The notes beneath the pieces are model-generated. The model was given only the letters and a program-made list of their open reading frames with translations. It made no database searches and was not told the origin of the DNA. From the NCBI RefSeq assembly GCF_022430545.2, contig NZ_CP092488.2, positions 2,232,001 through 2,296,000 of the forward strand: a stretch of DNA of 64,000 nucleotides. The letters run 5' to 3'. Below are positions 25,236-36,611 of the stretch, one piece after another (positions within the stretch are counted from its first letter, which is position 1; each line of letters starts with the position of its first letter). A program made the translations under genes and the position numbers. Source of the stretch: Mycobacterium paraterrae. Its GTDB lineage: Bacteria > Actinomycetota > Actinomycetes > Mycobacteriales > Mycobacteriaceae.

Positions 25236-27329
25236 ATGGAACCGGCCGGGGCGCAGCCCGCGCCGGTTCCTTCTGCTCGTAAGCCTCGATGGGTCGCGGC
25301 CTCACCGACCCGTCGGCTCACGCGAAGGGCCGACGACGGGACCGAGCGCCGCCCGGGCATCCCTGCGCTGGACGGCCTGCGTGCCGTGGCGGTGGGGTTG
25401 GTGCTCGCCGACCACGGCGGCATTCCCGGCATGTCCGGCGGATTCCTCGGCGTCGACGTGTTCTTCGTGCTCAGCGGCTTCCTGATCACCTCACTGCTGC
25501 TCGACGAACTAGGCCGAACCGGCCGTATCGACCTGGCCAACTTCTGGGTCCGCCGCGCCCGCCGCCTGCTGCCGGCGCTGGTCCTGATGGTGCTGGCCGT
25601 CGCAATCGGACGCCAGTTCTTCGCCCCCGAGGCGATCGCGAGCTTGCGCGACGACGCCGTCGCCGCATTCTTCTGGGTGGCGAACTGGATGTTCGTCGCC
25701 GACAAGACCGGCTATTTCGCGCAGGGAACTCCGCCGTCGCCGCTGCAGCACGCCTGGTCGCTTGGCGTGGAGGAGCAGTACTACATCGTCTGGCCGGTGG
25801 TGCTGGTCGCGGTGGCGGTGAGTTTCGCCGTCCACGCGCGGCGTCGCGGCACCAAGGCCACCGTGGGTGCAGTCCGGCTGACGGTGTTTCTGCTGGCCAC
25901 CGTCGGTGCGATCGGCTCGGCCGCGACGGCCATGCTGATGGCGTCCAATGCCACCCGCGACCGGGTCTACTTCGGGACCGATACCCGCGCGCAGGCGCTG
26001 CTGGTGGGTGCCGCTGCGTCAGCGCTGCTGGTCGGCGACTGGCCGGCGCTCAACAAGGGGTGGTCGTTGATCAAGTCCCGGACGGGCAAGTGGATTGCCT
26101 GGCTGCTCCCGGTGCTCGGCTTGGCACTGCTGGCAGCGGCCGTGCATCTCGCGACCGGAAATGCCCGTGAGTTCCGCAGCGGGCTGCTGATCGCGGTCGC
26201 CGTCGCGGCGGTCCTGGTGATCGCCCCGGTGGCCGTGGACCAGCGCGGACCGGTTGCTATTGCGCTGGCCTGGCGACCGCTGGCCTGGCTCGGCGGCATC
26301 TCTTACGGCATCTACCTGTGGCACTGGCCGGTGTTCTTGGTGCTCAACGGTCAGCGGACCGGCTGGCACGGGTTGTCGCTGTTCGCCGTCAGGGTCGCGG
26401 TGACCTTGGCGATTTCGGTGGTGTGCTGGTGGGCGATCGAGCAGCCGATCCGCAAGTGGCGCCCGGTCCGCGTGCCGCTGCTGCCGCTGGCCGGCGCCAC
26501 CGCCGCGACCGCCGCGGCCGTGACACTGCTGGTGGTGCCCGTCGTCCCGAAGCACGGCGTCAGCGCGCTCGACGCCAGCCTCCCGCCGGGGGTATCGCCG
26601 GTCGCCGTGGTATCGCCGTCGACCCCCGACGGAGTCAAGCCCGCGCGCGCGCTCACCCGACGCGACCCGCATCGGCCGTTCACCGTGTCGGTATTCGGCG
26701 ACTCGATCGGCTGGACGATGATGCACTTCCTGCCGCCCACCCCTGGATTCCAGTTCGTCGACCACACGGTCATCGGCTGCAGCCTGGTGCGCGGCGGCCC
26801 GTACAGCTACCTCGGCCAGACGCTGGACCAGAAGAGCGAATGCGAATCGTGGCCGGGGCGGTGGACCTCGCAGATCGCCGCCGACCAGCCCGATGCCGTC
26901 CTGCTCGTCATCGGTCGTTGGGAAACGGTCGACCGGGTCAACGAGGGCCGGTGGACCCACATCGGTGATCCGGCCTTCGACTCTTACATCAGCGCCGAGC
27001 TGTCGCGCGCGATCAACATTCTCAGCTTCAGCGGTGCGCCGCTGACCGTCGCGAACCTGCCCTACAGCAGGCGAGGCGAGCGGCCCGACGGAAGCCTCTA
27101 TCCCGAGGACCAGCCTCAGCGGGTCGACGAGTGGAACACCATGCTGGCCAAGACCATTGGTGACCGGCCGGACGTGCGCATCCTGGACCTGAAGAAGAAG
27201 CTCTGCCCCGGCGGCACCTATACCGCCGACGTCGACGGCATCCACGTCCGCAGCGACGGCGTGCACCTGACCGAAGAGGGCGTGCAGTGGCTGACACCCT
27301 GGCTCGAGCAAGCGCTCAAGCCGCGGTGA
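25236..27329 (+). CDS. Membrane acyltransferase 3 with C-terminal SGNH domain (OafA/YrhL type)
   Basis: A 697-residue protein. Residues ~45-410 form the multi-pass acyltransferase-3 domain, with GIPALDGLRAVAV, GGFLGVDVFFVLSGFLI, RRARRLLPAL and HAWSLGVEEQYYIVWP as family motifs and about ten hydrophobic segments. A soluble C-terminal SGNH-like domain follows, with the serine in FGDSIGW and the late D-x-x-H in DGVHLTEEG. Such proteins O-acylate sugars of cell-envelope or exported glycans. ATG 25236 follows GGAGAGG. It stands alone and converges on the methyltransferase with a 4-bp gap. Confidence 0.9.
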   Translation: MEPAGAQPAPVPSARKPRWVAASPTRRLTRRADDGTERRPGIPALDGLRAVAVGLVLADHGGIPGMSGGFLGVDVFFVLSGFLITSLLLDELGRTGRIDLANFWVRRARRLLPALVLMVLAVAIGRQFFAPEAIASLRDDAVAAFFWVANWMFVADKTGYFAQGTPPSPLQHAWSLGVEEQYYIVWPVVLVAVAVSFAVHARRRGTKATVGAVRLTVFLLATVGAIGSAATAMLMASNATRDRVYFGTDTRAQALLVGAAASALLVGDWPALNKGWSLIKSRTGKWIAWLLPVLGLALLAAAVHLATGNAREFRSGLLIAVAVAAVLVIAPVAVDQRGPVAIALAWRPLAWLGGISYGIYLWHWPVFLVLNGQRTGWHGLSLFAVRVAVTLAISVVCWWAIEQPIRKWRPVRVPLLPLAGATAATAAAVTLLVVPVVPKHGVSALDASLPPGVSPVAVVSPSTPDGVKPARALTRRDPHRPFTVSVFGDSIGWTMMHFLPPTPGFQFVDHTVIGCSLVRGGPYSYLGQTLDQKSECESWPGRWTSQIAADQPDAVLLVIGRWETVDRVNEGRWTHIGDPAFDSYISAELSRAINILSFSGAPLTVANLPYSRRGERPDGSLYPEDQPQRVDEWNTMLAKTIGDRPDVRILDLKKKLCPGGTYTADVDGIHVRSDGVHLTEEGVQWLTPWLEQALKPR

Positions 27330-27333
27330 GGGC

Positions 27334-27993
27334 TCAGGTGCCGGCGTAGCAGCTGAGCTCCATGCTGTCGCTGTCGCGGACCGCGAAATTGAAGCTCACA
27401 TAACCGCTTTCGGCGCCGTGGACGTAGTCGAGGTAGGGCCGCGTGTCGGGGCTTTCGGTGTTGTCGGCGACCACGAGCGTGCCGGGGGAGAGTTTGGGCT
27501 CCAGCAACTCGATCACCGGCAGGTACAGCTCTTTCCAACCGTCGAGCAGCACGAAGTCGACCGGGCCGTCCAGTTCGGCCAGGGTGGACAGCGCGTCACC
27601 CTCGAGCACGGTGATCAGGTCGTCGAGGCCGGTGTCGGCGAACGTTTGTTTCGCGGCCGCGATCTTGGGTTGGCTGATCTCGGTAGTGATCACCTGGCCG
27701 GTGCCGTTGTCGCGAACCGCGGACGCCAGGTGCAGCGCCGAAATGCCAAAAGACATACCGAATTCCACGATGGTGGCGGGTTTGGTCGCGCGGACCAACG
27801 AGTACAGCAGCCGACCGGACTCCGGGGTGACCGGAATGTAGAACTCGCTCATTGCGTCGGCTCGTTCCTGCACGCTTCGGGCGCCGGACATGTTCGGCGG
27901 TCGCTCGCGCAACGTCGCCATCTGCTCCTGCGCCTCGGCGTACATCCGGCGCAGAGTGTCGGCGACGCGGGGTTCGTGGAGTGTGTTTGCCAT
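27334..27993 (-). CDS. SAM-dependent methyltransferase (O-methyltransferase-like)
   Basis: About 219 residues. TIVEFGMSFGISALHLASAV is the SAM-binding motif I, followed by TTEISQPKIAAAKQTF, EGDALSTL and VDFVLLDGWKELYLPV, the order seen in class I O-methyltransferases of the catechol/caffeoyl-CoA type. The substrate is unknown. I use ATG 27993; TTG 28023 or GTG 27999 would lengthen it slightly. It is 42 bp downstream of the quinone-reductase-like gene on the same strand. Confidence 0.75.
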   Translation of the reverse strand: MANTLHEPRVADTLRRMYAEAQEQMATLRERPPNMSGARSVQERADAMSEFYIPVTPESGRLLYSLVRATKPATIVEFGMSFGISALHLASAVRDNGTGQVITTEISQPKIAAAKQTFADTGLDDLITVLEGDALSTLAELDGPVDFVLLDGWKELYLPVIELLEPKLSPGTLVVADNTESPDTRPYLDYVHGAESGYVSFNFAVRDSDSMELSCYAGT

Positions 27994-28035
27994 TCCCACA
28001 GCGTAGGCGTTAATGAACGTCAACGGGCACTTCCC

Positions 28036-28980
28036 CTAGTCGGTCTGCTGTGGGAGCAACACGATCTTGCCGTGGGTGTGGCGCCGCTCGAGTTCGACGA
28101 AGGCATCGACGACCCGGTCCAACGGGTAGGTCTTGGCCACGTCGAACTCGACGGCACCCGATGCGATCAGGTCGGCAATCTCCTGCAGCACCGCAGGGGT
28201 CGACGCCTCGGCACTGCCTTCGGTCTTCGCCCCGACCTCGGCGGCCTTGTCAAACGAAATGATGGTGTTGATTCGCTCGGTCGGCACGCCGAGGTCGACC
28301 GCCAACTCGACATACTCCGGGCCGAACAGATCGATGAATGCGTCGACACCGTCGGGCGCCGCGTGCCGTAAGCGCTCGGCCAAACCGTCGCCGTACTCGA
28401 CCAATTCGACGCCGTGCGCGCCCAACCAGTCAGCATTATTCGACGAGGCGATACCGAGTACGCGCACACCGCGCTGCGCGAGCAACTGCACCACCAGGCT
28501 GCCGACTCCGCCGGCCGCCGCGGAAACCGCCACCGTCTCGCCTCGCTGCGGCGCGACGGCGTTCACGGCGGCGTAGGCCGTAGCGCCGACGACGTACAGC
28601 GAACCGGCTACCTCCCAAGGCAATTGGGCCGGCTTGTGAATCAGCTGGTCGACGGGAACGGTCGTGTGCGTGGCATGGCTGGAGCGCTGGAAGCTGAAGC
28701 CGAGTACTTCGTCGCCGACGGCGAATTCACTGACCCCGTCGCCAACTTCGACGACGACGCCGGCCAGGTCGCTGCCTTCGCCAGACGGGAACGTCGCGGG
28801 GAATCGATCATGCAGGGCCCCGGTGCGTATTCCGGCCTCCCCGGGATTGATGCCGGCGGCCCGCACCTCGACGAGCACTTCACCTGCGGACGGCACCGGT
28901 CTTTCGACGTCGGTGACGTAGAGAACCTCCGGCCCGCCGTAGCTGTCGAATCGGACCGCGCGTGTTGGTGTCGTAGCCAT
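28036..28980 (-). CDS. NADP-dependent quinone oxidoreductase-like MDR protein
   Basis: A 314-residue medium-chain reductase without zinc ligands. It opens VRFDSYGGPEVLYVTDVERPVP; AAGINPGEAGIRTG, GSDLAGVVVEVG and the NADPH motif AAAGGVGSLVVQLLAQRG follow. It probably reduces a quinone or enone. It may share a transcript with the methyltransferase downstream. Confidence 0.85.
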   Translation of the reverse strand: MATTPTRAVRFDSYGGPEVLYVTDVERPVPSAGEVLVEVRAAGINPGEAGIRTGALHDRFPATFPSGEGSDLAGVVVEVGDGVSEFAVGDEVLGFSFQRSSHATHTTVPVDQLIHKPAQLPWEVAGSLYVVGATAYAAVNAVAPQRGETVAVSAAAGGVGSLVVQLLAQRGVRVLGIASSNNADWLGAHGVELVEYGDGLAERLRHAAPDGVDAFIDLFGPEYVELAVDLGVPTERINTIISFDKAAEVGAKTEGSAEASTPAVLQEIADLIASGAVEFDVAKTYPLDRVVDAFVELERRHTHGKIVLLPQQTD

Positions 28981-29030
28981 TCACGCGCCAACTCGGCGCG
29001 GCGCCGATGTATTCCGGTGTCCGAAAGGGG

Positions 29031-29786
29031 CTACGCCACCACGTTGATCGGGTCACCGATGTGAACGGTGTCGAAGTACCACGCGGCGTTGTCCGGGCTG
29101 AGGTTGATGCAGCCGTGGCTGACGTTCGAATAACCCTGCGAGTCGACCGACCACGGGGCCGAGTGCACGTACACGCCGCCCCAGGTGACGCGGACGGCGT
29201 AACTCGCGGTGATTTTGTATCCGTCGGACGAATCAAGGGGGATGCCGATTGTGCGTGAATCCATCACGACCGTGCGCTCTTTCGACAGCGCCGAGAAATT
29301 TCCGATCGGTGTCGGCCGACTGGGCTTGCCCATCGACGCCGGCATTGTGCGCAAGACCTCACCGTTCTGGGTGACCGTGAAGGTGTGCGCGGAAATGCTG
29401 GCGGTGCCAACCACCGCCTCGCCGGTCTCGAAGCCGGTGGACAGCGCGTGTATCTCGACGCCGACGTGACTGTGCGCCGGCCAGTACCCGTCGGGCTTCC
29501 ACTCGACGACGTTGGGCTCGGGCCAGTCGAAGTGACCCGTCATCCGGTTCGGCGCGGTGACCTCGATGGCCTTCTCGATCGTCGTCCGGTTGGTCACCGG
29601 GCTGGTGAAGGTGACGATCACCGGGTGGGCCACTCCGACGACGGCGCCGCTGGCCGGCTGGATCGACGCGATTGCGGGGATCGGGGTCGGGGGTGCGATC
29701 GCCGCCACCGCCGGGGCGGCCGACGCCGCCATGGTCAGCGCCGCGACCGATGCAGCGAGCCAACCCGTTCGAATCGCTCTACCCAC
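29031..29786 (-). CDS. ldtA: L,D-transpeptidase (YkuD) with Ig-like domain
   Basis: A 251-residue exported enzyme making 3-3 cross-links in mycobacterial peptidoglycan. A basic start (GRAIRTGW) and hydrophobic stretch ending in APAVAA form a signal peptide. An Ig-like domain (about 60-130) precedes the YkuD domain, whose motif ends YSNVSHGCINLS with the catalytic Cys. GTG 29786 follows GGAGG at good spacing; starts further upstream lack a site. Length and lack of a lipobox fit LdtA (LdtMt1) rather than LdtB. Confidence 0.8.
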   Translation of the reverse strand: MGRAIRTGWLAASVAALTMAASAAPAVAAIAPPTPIPAIASIQPASGAVVGVAHPVIVTFTSPVTNRTTIEKAIEVTAPNRMTGHFDWPEPNVVEWKPDGYWPAHSHVGVEIHALSTGFETGEAVVGTASISAHTFTVTQNGEVLRTMPASMGKPSRPTPIGNFSALSKERTVVMDSRTIGIPLDSSDGYKITASYAVRVTWGGVYVHSAPWSVDSQGYSNVSHGCINLSPDNAAWYFDTVHIGDPINVVA

Positions 29787-30014
29787 GGTGTTCACCCTCC
29801 GAGACGATGCAAGACCCCCGCTTGCATTCCGTATCTCCAATATGCCTTACATCCCGCTCAGCAAATCGGATGCATGTTGCGCACTTCGCACTTGAGATGC
29901 CACTCTACCGGACATATCCCCAGCTGAGCGGGTTATTGGCATCTGAAAGACAGCCCCCGGATCGGTGAGCTGAGCACGCCTTGGCAAGCGTGCGCGCGGA
30001 TGGTCAGCCGTGGT
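29787..30014 (-). other. Intergenic region upstream of the L,D-transpeptidase
   Basis: 228 bp, relatively AT-rich toward 29820-29900. It presumably holds the transpeptidase promoter; I see no clear dyad. Confidence 0.3.
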
Positions 30015-30422
30015 TCAGCCGTGCCAGCTGCTCCACCGGTCGATCACGATCGCGATCACCGTGCCGGATAGCGAAACCGACTGATATTGGGCATATTTCG
30101 CGCGGAGCAGGTCCCGGGCGAGGTGGGATGTCTCGTCGTCGTGATGGATGGTGGCGTGCCCGTCGACCCGGACCCACCACAACTGCGTCCAGTCCTCGTC
30201 GTAGTGGTCGACGAGGAGGCTCACCCGAGGGTTGCGCTCGATGTTGGTCAGCCGCCGCAATCGCTGCGTGGTCTTGGGTTTGGCGTCCACCGCGGTATAG
30301 ACGACCTGCGCGTGCACGGCGAACACAACCGGCACCAGGTGCGGGCGACCGTCGGGGCCGGCCGTGGCTAGGCGGGCGACCGGGGATCGAGCGAATCGCG
30401 CCTGGGGCTCGAAGTCGGACAC
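30015..30422 (-). CDS. PPOX-class F420/FMN-binding split-barrel protein
   Basis: A 135-residue protein of the pyridoxamine-5'-phosphate-oxidase-like split-barrel fold. ARLATAGPDGRPHLVPVVFA near the N-terminus and DEDWTQLWWVRVDGHATI are close to the actinobacterial TIGR03668-type PPOX group, many of which bind F420. The start is GTG 30422 in VSDFEPQARFARS. The reaction is unknown. It stands between the transpeptidase and an SDR on the same strand. Confidence 0.75.
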   Translation of the reverse strand: MSDFEPQARFARSPVARLATAGPDGRPHLVPVVFAVHAQVVYTAVDAKPKTTQRLRRLTNIERNPRVSLLVDHYDEDWTQLWWVRVDGHATIHHDDETSHLARDLLRAKYAQYQSVSLSGTVIAIVIDRWSSWHG

Positions 30423-30528
30423 AGGGTCGAGCCTAGGGGGAACCCGCTGACGTGAGATCGACGTTTCGCAGGCCTGCACTCGGGTTTCTTCTGCGAAAGG
30501 TAGATCTGACGCAAGGGCTCGCGACAAA

Positions 30529-31290
30529 TCAGTTGATGGTGAGTCCGCCGTCGACGACGATCGTCTGCCCGGTGACGTAACCGCCGGCCGCCGACGCCAG
30601 CCACACCGCGGTGGCCGCGAGTTCACGGTCGTCGCCGAGGCGGCCCAGGACCAGACGGTGGGCCTGGCTGTCCAGGTATTCGGGCGGGTACTCGTCGGTC
30701 ATCTCGGTCTTGAAGAAGCCGGGAGCCAGCGCGTTGACGCGAATCCCCTTGCGGGAGCCCCATTGTTGAGCCAGGTCACGGGTCAGCCCGATGACCGCGG
30801 CCTTGCTCGCGCTGTAGGCGGCCTGCGGCAGACCGGCGGTGGTGATGCCCAGAATGCTGGCGATGTTGACGATCGAGCTGCCGGGCCGCATGACGCGGCC
30901 GCAGGCCTGCGCCAACCAGTACGAGCCGTTGAGGTTGATGTCGATCACCGAGCGGAACTGCTCGGGCGTCTCCCGGGTGGCCGGGACGGCGGTGCCGACA
31001 CCGGCGTTGTTGATCAGCACGTCCACCCGACCGAACGTCTCCATTGCGGCGTCGACCAAGGTCTGCCCTTGCTCGGGCACGCTCACGTCGGTGGCCAGCG
31101 TCAGCGCCTTGCGTCCGGTCGCCTCGACCAGTGCCGCCGTGTCGGCCAGGCGCTCGACACGACGCGCGCCCAGCACGACGTCGGCGCCGGCCTCGGCGAA
31201 CGCTCGGGCGAACGACACACCGAGACCCGACGAGGCACCGGTCACGATCACCACTTTGTCGTCGAGCCGGAACGAATCGAGAACGCTCAT
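30529..31290 (-). CDS. Short-chain dehydrogenase/reductase
   Basis: A 253-residue SDR with VTGASSGLG, NNAGVGTAVP, NIASILG, the catalytic YSASK and LAPGFFKTEM, ending GQTIVVDGGLTIN. It resembles the FabG/glucose-dehydrogenase-like group. The start is ATG 31290. It is divergent from pepA, with about 195 bp between the start codons. Confidence 0.85.
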   Translation of the reverse strand: MSVLDSFRLDDKVVIVTGASSGLGVSFARAFAEAGADVVLGARRVERLADTAALVEATGRKALTLATDVSVPEQGQTLVDAAMETFGRVDVLINNAGVGTAVPATRETPEQFRSVIDINLNGSYWLAQACGRVMRPGSSIVNIASILGITTAGLPQAAYSASKAAVIGLTRDLAQQWGSRKGIRVNALAPGFFKTEMTDEYPPEYLDSQAHRLVLGRLGDDRELAATAVWLASAAGGYVTGQTIVVDGGLTIN

Positions 31291-31486
31291 GTGCCAGTCA
31301 CCTCATGCTCATCGGTTGCGGTGCAAGTCCAGGGCCTTGAAGCTACCGCCTGCCGAACGGCGCGCGGATTAGCGCTCATCCGAACGGGGAAACCCGAGGT
31401 CGATATGCCCGCATCCGCGACGCAGGCTAGGTTTGGGTGAATACGATGCTGTCGCTCGGCAACACAATCAATCAGGAGGTGACGGG

Positions 31487-32515
31487 ATGAGCGGATCGCA
31501 CCGCCGCAAACCGCGGAGGTCGCTGAGCTTGCTCAGCCTGTTGGCCGCGACGGGACTTGGGTTGGCGACCGTGCCTGCCCACGCGTCGCCAGTGACCTCG
31601 CCGCTGCCGCGCGATGCGGCGTCGGCCAGCGCCATCGTGGGTCCGCAGATCGTCGACATCGACGCCAAGCTCGGGTTCCAGAGCGCAATCGGCGCCGGCA
31701 CCGGCATCGTGATCGACCCCAGCGTCATCCTGACCAACAACCATGTGGTGGCCGGCGCAACCGACCTGACCGCCCGGTCGATCGCGAATGGTCAGGTCTT
31801 TCCAGCCACCGTGATCGGATACGACCGCCAGCACGACATCGCGGTCCTCCAACTCGCCGGTGGCGGCCTGCCGGTGGCCAACATCGGCAACTCCGACACG
31901 GTGCACGTCGGCGACCCGGTGGTGTCGCTCGGTAATGCCGGCGGCGCCGGCGGGGCCCCCAGTGTCGAAGACGGCCGGGTCGGCGCCTTGAACCAGACCG
32001 TGTCGGCGAACGACGCGTTGACCGGCAGCACCGAGACACTCACCGGTCTGATCCAGGTCGACGCGAACATCCGCCCCGGTGACTCGGGTGGTCCGACGGT
32101 CAACGCCGCCAACCAGGTCATCGGCATGAACACCGCCGCAACCTCGAACTACCACCTCGGGCGCGGCCAGGGCTTCGCGATCCCGATCAACGAAGCGATG
32201 GCCATTGCCGGTCAGATCCGCGGCGGCGCCTCGTCGGCGACCGTGCACATCGGACCCACCGCGTTCCTCGGCGTGGGAGTCAACGATGCCGGCGGCGGAG
32301 CGGGCGCGATCATCCGTCAGGTCATCCCGACCGGACCGGCCGCAGGCGCCGGGCTCAACCCCGGCGACGTGATCAACTCGATCAACGGCCAGCCGGTCAA
32401 CTCGGCCACCGCGCTGACGAACATCCTTGATCAGCACCACCCGGGCGATCATGTCACCGTGGGCCTGCAGGGCCGGTCCGTCGATGTGCAACTGGGTGAC
32501 GGCCCGCCCGGCTGA
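31487..32515 (+). CDS. pepA: Secreted HtrA-like serine protease PepA
   Basis: A 342-residue exported trypsin-like protease with one C-terminal PDZ domain. The signal peptide runs to about residue 33 (RKPRR, hydrophobic core, VPAHAS). The catalytic triad reads H86 (TNNHVVAG), D117 (QHDIAVL) and S200 (RPGDSGGP); the PDZ domain begins near TAFLGVGVND and ends about VDVQLGD. AGGAGGTGACGGG gives an excellent ribosome site. Position before treS and mak matches M. tuberculosis pepA (Rv0125). Confidence 0.92.
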   Translation: MSGSHRRKPRRSLSLLSLLAATGLGLATVPAHASPVTSPLPRDAASASAIVGPQIVDIDAKLGFQSAIGAGTGIVIDPSVILTNNHVVAGATDLTARSIANGQVFPATVIGYDRQHDIAVLQLAGGGLPVANIGNSDTVHVGDPVVSLGNAGGAGGAPSVEDGRVGALNQTVSANDALTGSTETLTGLIQVDANIRPGDSGGPTVNAANQVIGMNTAATSNYHLGRGQGFAIPINEAMAIAGQIRGGASSATVHIGPTAFLGVGVNDAGGGAGAIIRQVIPTGPAAGAGLNPGDVINSINGQPVNSATALTNILDQHHPGDHVTVGLQGRSVDVQLGDGPPG

Positions 32516-32597
32516 TCGAAGACCGCAGCTCAGCCGGTGCGCGAATTCGTTTGGCGCATAAGGTTTTCGATGACGGTGCCCGGGTACGTGTAAGGTC

Positions 32598-34375
<1,778 letters not shown>

Positions 34376-34379
<4 letters not shown>

Positions 34380-35695
34380 ACCTCCCGTGGTCAGAATGGC
34401 TGCCGAAGCAGCGCTGGTATGCCGGCCGCAGCCGCGAACTGGCAACCGCCGAACCGGGCCTGGTGGTAGCACTGCGTGACGGATTGGACCTCGTCCTGGT
34501 GGACGTCACCTACACCGACGGCTCCGCCGAGCGCTATCAGGTGATCGTCGGCTGGGATTCCGAGCCGCCCAACGAATACAGCGACGTCGCCACCATTGGC
34601 GCGGACGGGGAACGGGTCGGCTTCGACGCGCTCTACGACCCTGCCGCGGCCGCGTTCCTGCTGTCGCTGCTGGACTCGTCGGCGACCAAGGACGGCGTCT
34701 CGTTCGGCAAAGAACCCGACGTGACGCTGCCGCTGAACGCCTACCCGCGGGTGTCGGACGCCGAGCAGAGCAACACCAGCGTCATCTTCGATCGCGACGC
34801 GATCCTGAAGGTGTTCCGCCGCGTCAGCCCAGGCATCAACCCCGACATCGAGCTCAACCGTGTCCTCGGCCGGGCCGGGAATCCGCACGTGGCAAAGCTT
34901 TTGGGTACCTACGAGCTGAGTGCATCAGATGGCGACGCTGCCAGCCCACTGGGCATGGCGACCGAATTCGCCGGCAACGCGGCCGAAGGTTGGGCGATGG
35001 CGACGGCCAGCGTCCGCGACCTGTTCGCCGAAGGCGATCTCTACGCGTACGAGGTCGGTGGTGACTTCGCCGGCGAGTCGTATCGACTCGGCGAGGCCGT
35101 CGCCTCGGTGCATTCCGGGTTGGCCGAGGCCCTGGGTACCTCGCAGGCGCCGTTCCCGGTCGACACCATGCTGTCGCGGCTGTCGTCGGCCGCCGCGGCG
35201 GTGCCCGAACTAGAGCAGTACGTGCCGTCCATCGAGCAGCGCATTCACAAGCTGGCCGAGCAGACCATCACCGTCCAACGGGTGCACGGCGACCTGCACC
35301 TGGGTCAGGTGCTGCGCACACCGGAGTCCTGGCTGCTGATCGACTTCGAAGGTGAGCCGGGTCAGCCGTTGGAGGAGCGACGCGCGCCGGATTCGCCCCT
35401 GCGCGATGTGGCGGGTGTGCTGCGCTCGTACGAGTACGCGGCATACGGTCCGCTGGTCGACCAGGGCGACGACAAGCAACTCGCCGCACGCGCCCGAGAG
35501 TGGGTGCAGCGCAACCGGACTGCGTTCTGTGACGGCTATGCGGCCACCTCCGGTGTGGATCCGCGCGACTCGGAGCTGGTCTTGGCGGCCTACGAGCTGG
35601 ACAAGGCGGTGTACGAAGCCGGCTACGAGTCCCGGCACCGCCCGACCTGGCTGCCGATCCCGCTGCGATCGATCGCCAGGTTCGTAGCAAATTGA
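34376..35695 (+). CDS. mak: Maltokinase Mak
   Basis: A 439-residue ATP-dependent maltokinase that phosphorylates maltose at C1. The start MNLPWSEWLPKQRWYAGRSRE is the maltokinase N-terminal cap, and VHGDLHLGQVLRTP with LIDFEGEPGQP form the kinase-like catalytic and metal-binding motifs. It is translationally coupled to treS through ATGA. Confidence 0.93.
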
Positions 35696-35753
35696 TCTGA
35701 GTCTCGCCAGAATGGGCGTCCCCGCTCTGCCTTCGCCAAGAAGCGATGCAACC

Positions 35754-36461
35754 ATGAGGTGCATGCCCCGCGCGACGCTCGACCTCCGTGAGACGTTTGA
35801 TAGCGAGGCTCGCCTCGCGTATTTGCTGGCGGTGCTGGCCGGTGTGCTCGGTGCCACGGCTTTCACCCATTCGGCCGGATATTTCGTCACGTTCATGACC
35901 GGCAACGCGCAACGCGCTGTGCTGGGCTACTTCCGCGACGACGTGCTGTTGTCGGTGACGGCCGGTCTGCTGTTGCTGAGCTTCGTGGCCGGCGTGGTGG
36001 TCGCGTCGGTGTGCCGGCGGCACTTCTGGGTGGCTCATCCACACGGCCCGACCATGCTGACCACCTTCAGCCTGCTGGCGGCCACCATCGTCGACGTGCT
36101 GGACGAGGGGTGGGAGGAAAACCAGCTTGACTTCCCGCCGATCATGTTGGTGGCATTCGGCATCGGCGCACTCAACACGTCGTTCGTCAAAGACGGCGAG
36201 GTGTCGGTGCCGCTGAGCTACGTGACCGGCACTCTGGTCAAGATGGGTCAGGGCATCGAACGGCATATCGCGGGCGGCACCCTCGCGGATTGGCTCGGTT
36301 ACTTCCTGCTATTCGCGGGATTTCTGGTGGGCGCCACCTGCGGCGGTGTGATCAGCCTGTTCGTCAACGGGACCGGCATGCTGGTGTTCGCGACGCTGAT
36401 GTGCACCCTGGCCACGGCCTACACCTACTTCCATCAGGATCGGCGCGCCCTGCTGGGCTAG
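35754..36461 (+). CDS. DUF1275/YoaK-family membrane protein
   Basis: About 235 residues with six or more hydrophobic segments. TAFTHSAGYFVTFMTGNAQRAVLG near the start and FGIGALNTSFVKDGEVSVPLSYVTGTLVKMGQGI are the family's two diagnostic stretches. Function is not established. ATG 35754 or 35763 could start it; GAGG lies just before the latter. It is 58 bp after mak and converges on fbpC across a strong terminator. Confidence 0.8.
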   Translation: MRCMPRATLDLRETFDSEARLAYLLAVLAGVLGATAFTHSAGYFVTFMTGNAQRAVLGYFRDDVLLSVTAGLLLLSFVAGVVVASVCRRHFWVAHPHGPTMLTTFSLLAATIVDVLDEGWEENQLDFPPIMLVAFGIGALNTSFVKDGEVSVPLSYVTGTLVKMGQGIERHIAGGTLADWLGYFLLFAGFLVGATCGGVISLFVNGTGMLVFATLMCTLATAYTYFHQDRRALLG

Positions 36462-36558
36462 CCCTACCGGGCGCCGACACGTAAACGGTTGCGACGACAC
36501 GCCGTGACGAGTCGCAGTGGTTTATATCTCGGGGTCCGACGATGCCGTCCAAGAAAGA

Positions 36559-36597
36559 ACATCGGCCGCAGCGCGGGGGGAGCGCTGCGGCCGATGT
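36559..36597. terminator. Bidirectional terminator hairpin
   Basis: A perfect 16-bp stem (ACATCGGCCGCAGCGC at 36559-36574 with its complement at 36582-36597) and a 7-nt loop lie between the convergent DUF1275 and fbpC genes. There is no U-tract, as is common for mycobacterial terminators. Confidence 0.85.
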
Positions 36598-36611
36598 GGG
36601 GGGTGGGTCTA